20,723 bases of DNA from positions 27,473 to 48,195 of the forward strand of contig DCMG01000065.1 in assembly GCA_002321335.1 (NCBI GenBank), written 5' to 3'. The position numbers and the translations under genes were made by a program. This DNA comes from Bacteroidales bacterium UBA1628 (lineage in GTDB: Bacteria; Bacteroidota; Bacteroidia; Bacteroidales; UBA932). Under the pieces are notes generated by a model. It was given only the letters and a program-made list of their open reading frames with translations, did no database searches and was not told the DNA's origin. Below are positions 16,168-20,723 of the stretch, in pieces; the first letter of the stretch is position 1; every line of letters starts with the position of its first letter.

Positions 16168-16200
16168 TTTGATTTACCGCTGTTTTTGTCTAAATTCGCA
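16168..16200 (+). promoter_or_regulatory. Bacteroidota promoter of the second operon
   Basis: TTTG (16168-16171) and TAAATTCGCA (16191-16200) are separated by 19 bases, the usual -33/-7 spacing of Bacteroidota. The -7 box ends 20 bases before the ATG at 16220. This makes the in-frame ATG at 16082 an unlikely start. Confidence 0.65.
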
Positions 16201-16219
16201 TAATATTCGACTTATTGAA

Positions 16220-17518
16220 ATGACACAGGATATTGAGTTTCAGCCGGTGGAAGTCATCAAAGACTTTCAAGAGGGGAAAATGCGCGAGGCTCTGGCCTAT
16301 CTGGCGGCCAACTCACCGTATTACCAAAGGATGTTTTCCCGTTTCGGGATAGATGTCTCCGCAATTCGCCATATTGAGGATCTTGTCAAGATTCCGTTCA
16401 CGGAAAAGAAGGACCTCCAGCTCTACAACGAGGACTTTCTGTGTGTCCCGAGGAACAAGGTGATCGACTACATCACCACTTCCGGCACACTTGGGGATCC
16501 GGTCACGTTCTGCTGTACTGAAAAGGATCTCCAGAGACTCGCCTACAATGAGAGGAAGTCATTCGAGTGCGCCGGAGTGCATCCCGGCAATGTCGTCCAG
16601 CTTATGACGACCATCGACAAACGCTTCATGGCCGGTCTGGCTTATTTTCTCGGCATCAGGGAGTTGGGCGCGGGAATCATCCGAGTGGGCAATGGCGTGC
16701 CGGAACTTCAATGGGACACAATCCAGCGCATCAAGCCGGACACGATCATGTGCGTGCCATCGTTTATCCTCCGTCTCATCCAGTATGCGGAGGAGCACGG
16801 CATCGACTACCGTAACTCCAGCGTGAAGAGGATAATCGGAATAGGCGAAGGACTCCGCAACCAGGACTTTTCGCTCAATCTGCTCGGCTCGAAGATAAAG
16901 GAGAAATGGGATGTGGAGCTCTATGCCACATATTCATCGACAGAGATGGGAGCCACGTTCTCGGAATGTCAGTACGGAATGGGCGGTCATGTGCATCCTG
17001 AACTGATCATCGTGGAGATCATCGGTGAGGACAACATGCCTGTCCCGGACGGAGAAGAAGGAGAGATAGTTGTGACCACCCTTGGAGTCGAGGGAATGCC
17101 TCTGCTGCGCTTCCGGACCGGGGACATCGCCGCGAAGAGAGTCGAGCGGTGCAAGTGCGGAAGAAACTCCTACCGCCTCACGCCTTTGGTCGGTCGCAAG
17201 AACAACATGATAAAACTCAAGGGCACGACCCTTTACCCGCCGTCCATCAATGACGTGCTGGACAATGTGGACTACGTGGCCAACTATGTGGTCTATGTGC
17301 AGGACACCGAGGCCGGCACCGACGATGTCGTCGTGAAGGTCGGCCTGACCAATGAACCGGACTTTGACGTGGTCAAAGACCTTAAGGACAGATTCCGCTC
17401 AAGGCTTCGTGTGGCTCCGAATGTGGAAATCCATCCAAAGGAGGAAATCCAGAAGGTGCTCTTCCCGGCCAAGAGCCGCAAACCGGTGAAATTCGTGGAT
17501 TTAAGAGCCAAGAAATGA
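16220..17518 (+). CDS. PaaK-like adenylate-forming ligase (aryl starter activation)
   Basis: 432 residues from ATG 16220. The AMP-binding loop is TTSGTLGDPVTF (86-97), with ATYSSTEMG as the A5-like motif, LLRFRTGDIA as the A8-like region and GRKNNMIKLKGTTLYPPSIN at the C-terminal hinge. A Cys pair (RCKCGRN) recalls metal-binding turns of the phenylacetate-CoA ligase family. It probably activates 4-coumarate from the upstream lyase and passes it to an ACP or CoA. I reject the longer start at 16082 because it would translate the promoter and adds residues with no family resemblance. The stop overlaps the next ATG. Confidence 0.87.
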   Translation: MTQDIEFQPVEVIKDFQEGKMREALAYLAANSPYYQRMFSRFGIDVSAIRHIEDLVKIPFTEKKDLQLYNEDFLCVPRNKVIDYITTSGTLGDPVTFCCTEKDLQRLAYNERKSFECAGVHPGNVVQLMTTIDKRFMAGLAYFLGIRELGAGIIRVGNGVPELQWDTIQRIKPDTIMCVPSFILRLIQYAEEHGIDYRNSSVKRIIGIGEGLRNQDFSLNLLGSKIKEKWDVELYATYSSTEMGATFSECQYGMGGHVHPELIIVEIIGEDNMPVPDGEEGEIVVTTLGVEGMPLLRFRTGDIAAKRVERCKCGRNSYRLTPLVGRKNNMIKLKGTTLYPPSINDVLDNVDYVANYVVYVQDTEAGTDDVVVKVGLTNEPDFDVVKDLKDRFRSRLRVAPNVEIHPKEEIQKVLFPAKSRKPVKFVDLRAKK

Positions 17519-18663
17519 TGATTGACGAAACCATCTTTGACGACATAAGACCCTACAGGGACGACGAGATCCCTGCCGCGATGCACCGCATAGCGGACAA
17601 TGACCTTTTCCCATTGTTGTCCTCGTTTGCGTTCCTGGACAGGAATGTGGAGGAAGTCCGTGCGGAAGTCCGGAACATCAGCACTGTGCATGACTTCCAG
17701 AAACAGATCATGTGGTACGTCAACGAGCAGATAGTCAGACGCAGCATGTCTTCCTACACGGTCTCCGGAATCGAGAATCTGAATCCGTCCGGGCACTATC
17801 TTTTTGTCTCGAACCACAGGGACATCATGCTTGACGCCTCCGTGCTTCAGAACATTCTTCATGCCCACGGCTTTCAGACATCCGAGATCACTTTCGGCGC
17901 CAATCTGATGAGTTCCAGTCTGGTGATCGACATCGGCAAGTCCAACAAGATGTTCAGGGTGGAGAGAGGAGGCAACATGAAGGATTTCTACAAATCATCC
18001 GTCCATCTGTCCGAGTACATCAGACACACCATTGTGGACAGGGGAGAGTCCGTCTGGATCGCGCAGAGGAACGGTCGCACCAAGGACGGCAACGACGCTA
18101 CAGACCAGGGGATTATCAAGATGTTCGGCATCAGCAAGCGTGATGACAAGATCAAGGCATTGTCCGAACTGAACATAGTTCCGCTCTCCATTTCCTACGA
18201 ATGGGAAACCTGTGACTACATGAAGGCCCTTGAACTTTACCAGTCAAGGTCGGAGAAATACGTCAAGAAGCAGGGCGAGGACCTTTCCAGCATCCTTTCC
18301 GGCATCACATCCTTCAAGGGCGACGTGCACCTGACGTTCTGTCCGATGGTCACGGAGCAGGACCTGATGGCCTACGATGCCCTTCCCGGCATTGAATATA
18401 ACCGTGAGGTCGCAAGGCTTCTTGACCGTAGGATCCACGCCGGCTACAGGCTGACTCCCAACAACTTCATTGCCCACGACATCCGCTTCGGGAAGCACGA
18501 GTTCAAGGGAGGGAAATACACCGAGGAGCAGAAAGAGCGGTTCCTGCACCATCTGAAGAAATTGGAGAAATACGATGTCGATGAGCCGGAGGTACTGATG
18601 GACATATTCCTTGGAATATATTCAAATCCTGTTGATAATTGTTTTGTGAGAAGCCATGAATAG
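17515..18663 (+). CDS. glycerol-phosphate-type acyltransferase homologue
   Basis: 382 residues. The acyltransferase block reads YLFVSNHRDIMLDASVL: His101 with Asp107, that is H-x5-D, one residue longer than the usual H-x4-D, with Asp103 also near. A second block, ESVWIAQRNGRTKDGND, replaces the common FPEGTR. From memory, this NHRDI...LD variant is frequent in Bacteroidota proteins annotated 1-acyl-glycerol-3-phosphate acyltransferase. No clear membrane helix is seen. It may supply the lipid anchor or transfer the polyene. ATG overlaps the ligase stop and the end overlaps the next gene by 8 bases. It is one of three acyltransferase domains in the window. Confidence 0.8.
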   Translation: MMIDETIFDDIRPYRDDEIPAAMHRIADNDLFPLLSSFAFLDRNVEEVRAEVRNISTVHDFQKQIMWYVNEQIVRRSMSSYTVSGIENLNPSGHYLFVSNHRDIMLDASVLQNILHAHGFQTSEITFGANLMSSSLVIDIGKSNKMFRVERGGNMKDFYKSSVHLSEYIRHTIVDRGESVWIAQRNGRTKDGNDATDQGIIKMFGISKRDDKIKALSELNIVPLSISYEWETCDYMKALELYQSRSEKYVKKQGEDLSSILSGITSFKGDVHLTFCPMVTEQDLMAYDALPGIEYNREVARLLDRRIHAGYRLTPNNFIAHDIRFGKHEFKGGKYTEEQKERFLHHLKKLEKYDVDEPEVLMDIFLGIYSNPVDNCFVRSHE

Positions 18664-19873
18664 GGTAGTGATAACAGGAATGGGCATCTGGTCATGCCTT
18701 GGAAAGACTTTGGACGAGGTTCGCGATTCTCTTTACGATGGGAAGTCCGGGATTGTCTTCGACCCGGAAAGGAAGGAGATTGGCTTTCGTTCCGCTTTGA
18801 CGGGCAAGGTGGAAGTCCCTGACCTTAAGAAAGAACTAAGCCGCTCTCAAAGGGTGTTCATGCCGCAGCAGGCGAAGTTCGCCTATTGCGCCACAAGGGA
18901 CGCTCTGAGAGACTCCGGAGTGGATGAGGAATATCTCGCCTCGCACGAGGTCGGACTCCTCTATGGCAACGATTCCTCGGCTCTTCCCGTGATCGAGTCC
19001 GTGGACATCATCCGCGAGAAGAAAGACACGATGATGTGCGGCTCTGGAGCGATCTTCCAGTCGATGAACTCGACGGTGACGATGAACCTCGACTGCATAT
19101 TCAGGCTCAAGGGAATGAACCTGACCGTGTCGGGAGCTTGCGCCAGCGGTTCGCACGCCATCGGGCTTGGCTCGCTTCTGATTCAGCATGGCCTTCAGGA
19201 GATGGTTGTCTGCGGCGGCGCCCAGGAGGTTCATCCTTACGCCGTTGCATCTTTTGACGGAATCTCTGCGTTCTCTGTAAGGGAAAACGAACCGGAAAAG
19301 GCCAGCCGTCCTTTCGACCGTGACCGTGACGGACTTGTGCCGAGCGGCGGCGCGGCCACGGTTATCCTTGAAAACTACGAGTCCGCTGTCCGCAGGGGAG
19401 CGAGGATCTACGGCGAGGTGCTTGGCTACGGCTTCTCCGGCAACGGCGACCACATCTCCACTCCGAACGTGGACGGCCCGAGACGTTCTCTTGAAATGGC
19501 GGTCAGGCAAGCCGGAATTGACAGGAATATGATAGGCTACATCAACGCCCACGCCACTTCCACCCATGTCGGGGATGCCAATGAGGCCAAAGCGATCGCA
19601 TCTGTTTTCGGTGACAGGACAGTCCCTGTGACCAGCACCAAGTCCCAGACCGGCCACGAGATGTGGATGGCCGGAGCCAGCGAGGTGGTCTACTCGATGC
19701 TTATGATGAAGAACGACTTCATCGCCGCTAATCTGAATTTCAAGAATCCGGACGAGGATTCCGCAAGGCTTCTGATCCCTGCCGAGAGGATGTCAAGGCA
19801 TTTCGATGTGTTCCTTTCCAATTCATTTGGCTTCGGAGGCACTAATTCCACATTGATTATCAAGAATCTGTAA
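18656..19873 (+). CDS. beta-ketoacyl-ACP synthase
   Basis: 405 residues with complete catalytic set: Cys162 (VSGACASGSHAIGLG), His299 (NAHATSTHVGD) and His334 (QTGHEMWMAG), and the closing NSFGFGGTNSTL loop. It resembles FabB/F-type enzymes, like the ApeR-type priming or extension ketosynthases of aryl polyene loci. It is the third apparently active ketosynthase in the window and the only one lacking an adjacent ACP or chain-length factor, which suggests a distinct step such as condensing the aryl starter or making the acyl part. Start is ATG 18656 within the previous gene's last codons. Confidence 0.92.
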   Translation: MNRVVITGMGIWSCLGKTLDEVRDSLYDGKSGIVFDPERKEIGFRSALTGKVEVPDLKKELSRSQRVFMPQQAKFAYCATRDALRDSGVDEEYLASHEVGLLYGNDSSALPVIESVDIIREKKDTMMCGSGAIFQSMNSTVTMNLDCIFRLKGMNLTVSGACASGSHAIGLGSLLIQHGLQEMVVCGGAQEVHPYAVASFDGISAFSVRENEPEKASRPFDRDRDGLVPSGGAATVILENYESAVRRGARIYGEVLGYGFSGNGDHISTPNVDGPRRSLEMAVRQAGIDRNMIGYINAHATSTHVGDANEAKAIASVFGDRTVPVTSTKSQTGHEMWMAGASEVVYSMLMMKNDFIAANLNFKNPDEDSARLLIPAERMSRHFDVFLSNSFGFGGTNSTLIIKNL

Positions 19874-19874
19874 T

Positions 19875-20297
19875 ATGCCGGTCATCAGCGAGACAGTTCG
19901 TGTCAAGGTCAGGTTCTCCGAGGTCGATCCGATCCGGATGGTCTGGCACGGGAACTACATCAAGTACCTTGAGGATGCCCGTGAGGCTTTCGGCCATCGC
20001 TACGGAATCAGTTATCTCCAGATCAGCGAGCATGGCTACTACGCACCGATTTACGACCTCCAGGTCCGTTTCCTCCGAACTGCGACTGTAGATGACACCC
20101 TTCTTGTGACCATCACTTGGAAACCTGCCGAGGGGGCCAAGCTCTGCTTTGACTACGAAATCCGTAACGAGAAAGACAACGGCCTGATTCTCAGGGCTTC
20201 GACAGTTCAACTATTTACTACTGAGGATGGTGGGTTCGACCCTGTCGGCCCGGCGTTCTTCCAAGAGTGGAAAGACAGAATGTTATCTGAATATTAA
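19875..20297 (+). CDS. acyl-CoA/ACP thioesterase, 4HBT (YbgC) type
   Basis: 140 residues, hot-dog fold. The catalytic block is VRFSEVDPIRMVWHGNYIKY, with Asp18 and HGNY typical of 4-hydroxybenzoyl-CoA thioesterase-like enzymes; the second half (YDLQVRFLRTATVDDTLLV) forms the outer strands. It starts one base after the ketosynthase stop. A thioesterase is a standard member of aryl polyene loci, where it may release stalled chains or the finished polyene acid. The acyl specificity cannot be read from sequence. Confidence 0.9.
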   Translation: MPVISETVRVKVRFSEVDPIRMVWHGNYIKYLEDAREAFGHRYGISYLQISEHGYYAPIYDLQVRFLRTATVDDTLLVTITWKPAEGAKLCFDYEIRNEKDNGLILRASTVQLFTTEDGGFDPVGPAFFQEWKDRMLSEY

Positions 20298-20298
20298 G

Positions 20299-20723
20299 GT
20301 GGAAAAAAGCGTCATCATCATAGGAAGCGGCCTTGGCGGACTGGAATGTGGCTACATTCTGGCCAGGAAAGGCTTCCGGGTGACGATTCTGGAACAGGCC
20401 GCCAAACCGGGTGGCTGCCTTCAGTCCTTCAGGCGCGGTGGACGTGTTTTCGACACAGGACTACATTATGTCGGAGGCCTCTGTGAAGGCCAGTCCCTGC
20501 GTCCTTTCTTTGAATATTTCGGGTTGATGGACCTGCCTTGGAGGCAGATAGACCCTGATTGTGTCGATGAGATTGTCATCGGGAAGCAAAGTTTCCCTCT
20601 GGCCTCGGGTCACGATCGTTTCGTGGAGCGTCTTAGTGAGCGTTTCCCTGCGGAAAGAAACAATCTTAAGGAATATGCCAGCTTCCTCCAAAGGGTCGGA
20701 GACGACATATTCAAAATCTTTGA
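20299..20723 (+). CDS. FAD-dependent oxidoreductase, phytoene-desaturase-like (partial, 3' end off window)
   Basis: 141 complete codons are present and the frame is still open at the window end. The dinucleotide-binding fold is clear: VIIIGSGLGGLECGYILA with GxGxxG at residues 9-14 and an acidic Glu32 ending strand 2 (VTILEQ), followed by KPGGCLQSFRRGGRVFDTG, the block typical of CrtI/CrtD and all-trans-retinol saturase-like oxidoreductases. The GTG at 20299 follows the thioesterase stop by one base. It may oxidise or saturate the polyene chain, a role known for related enzymes on carotenoids; here it is inference. Confidence 0.85.
   Translation, partial: MEKSVIIIGSGLGGLECGYILARKGFRVTILEQAAKPGGCLQSFRRGGRVFDTGLHYVGGLCEGQSLRPFFEYFGLMDLPWRQIDPDCVDEIVIGKQSFPLASGHDRFVERLSERFPAERNNLKEYASFLQRVGDDIFKIF

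Noticed and set aside
16082..16219. N-terminal extension of the ligase from ATG 16082
   Set aside because: It would run through a well-spaced promoter and adds 46 residues without family resemblance; ATG 16220 is better.
18836..19657. 273-residue - strand open frame opposite the last ketosynthase
   Set aside because: Codon shadow of the + strand gene; no recognisable domain.
20196..20245. Possible fourth palindromic element (GCTTCGACAG followed by CCTGTCG)
   Set aside because: Only 10 bases of the left arm and a poor right arm are present, and the region encodes ordinary thioesterase sequence; chance or a very decayed copy.

Overview
The window looks like Bacteroidota, most likely Bacteroidales, with roughly half G+C by eye. 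The evidence is three promoter-like TAnnTTTGCA / TAnnTTCGCA -7 boxes, mostly absent Shine-Dalgarno sites, and an ammonia-lyase that closely resembles, from memory, the tyrosine ammonia-lyase of the Flavobacterium johnsoniae flexirubin locus. No rRNA, tRNA, CRISPR array, integrase or transposase gene was seen. Every supported gene is on the + strand.

Layout. 61-522 encodes a small outer-membrane barrel-like protein, closed by a perfect 14-bp hairpin (542-580). From 641 to 16004 runs a tightly packed set of genes, many with ATGA-type overlaps: tyrosine ammonia-lyase, methyltransferase, acyl carrier protein (ACP), HtrB-like acyltransferase, dehydratase-ketosynthase fusion, half-length ketosynthase-like protein, second ACP, ketosynthase, chain-length-factor-like dead ketosynthase, small four-helix transporter, LolA-like carrier, secreted unknown, ApeI-like dehydratase/glycosyltransferase fusion, giant MMPL exporter/PlsC fusion and secreted esterase. 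A second transcription unit, with a well-spaced promoter at 16168-16198, holds a PaaK-like adenylate-forming ligase, an acyltransferase, a ketosynthase, a thioesterase and the start of a phytoene-desaturase-like FAD oxidoreductase that runs off the window.

How it works together (inference from the known aryl polyene / flexirubin pathways). The lyase makes 4-coumarate, the ligase activates it, and it is loaded on an ACP. Ketosynthase/chain-length-factor pairs and dehydratases then build a conjugated polyene by type II polyketide chemistry. The methyltransferase decorates the chain, and the acyltransferases, glycosyltransferase, LolA-like protein and MMPL exporter attach it to a lipid and move it to the outer membrane. 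No ketoreductase, phosphopantetheinyl transferase or DarA-type resorcinol-forming enzyme is visible here. They may lie downstream or elsewhere, so aryl polyene versus flexirubin-type (resorcinol ester) cannot be settled from this window.

Unusual points: several gene fusions; a free-standing half ketosynthase; three in-frame intragenic palindromic repeats of one family, one sitting exactly at the junction of a fused protein; and a strongly over-represented 8-mer (TGAATATG / CATATTCA, 20 copies, both strands, several reading frames).
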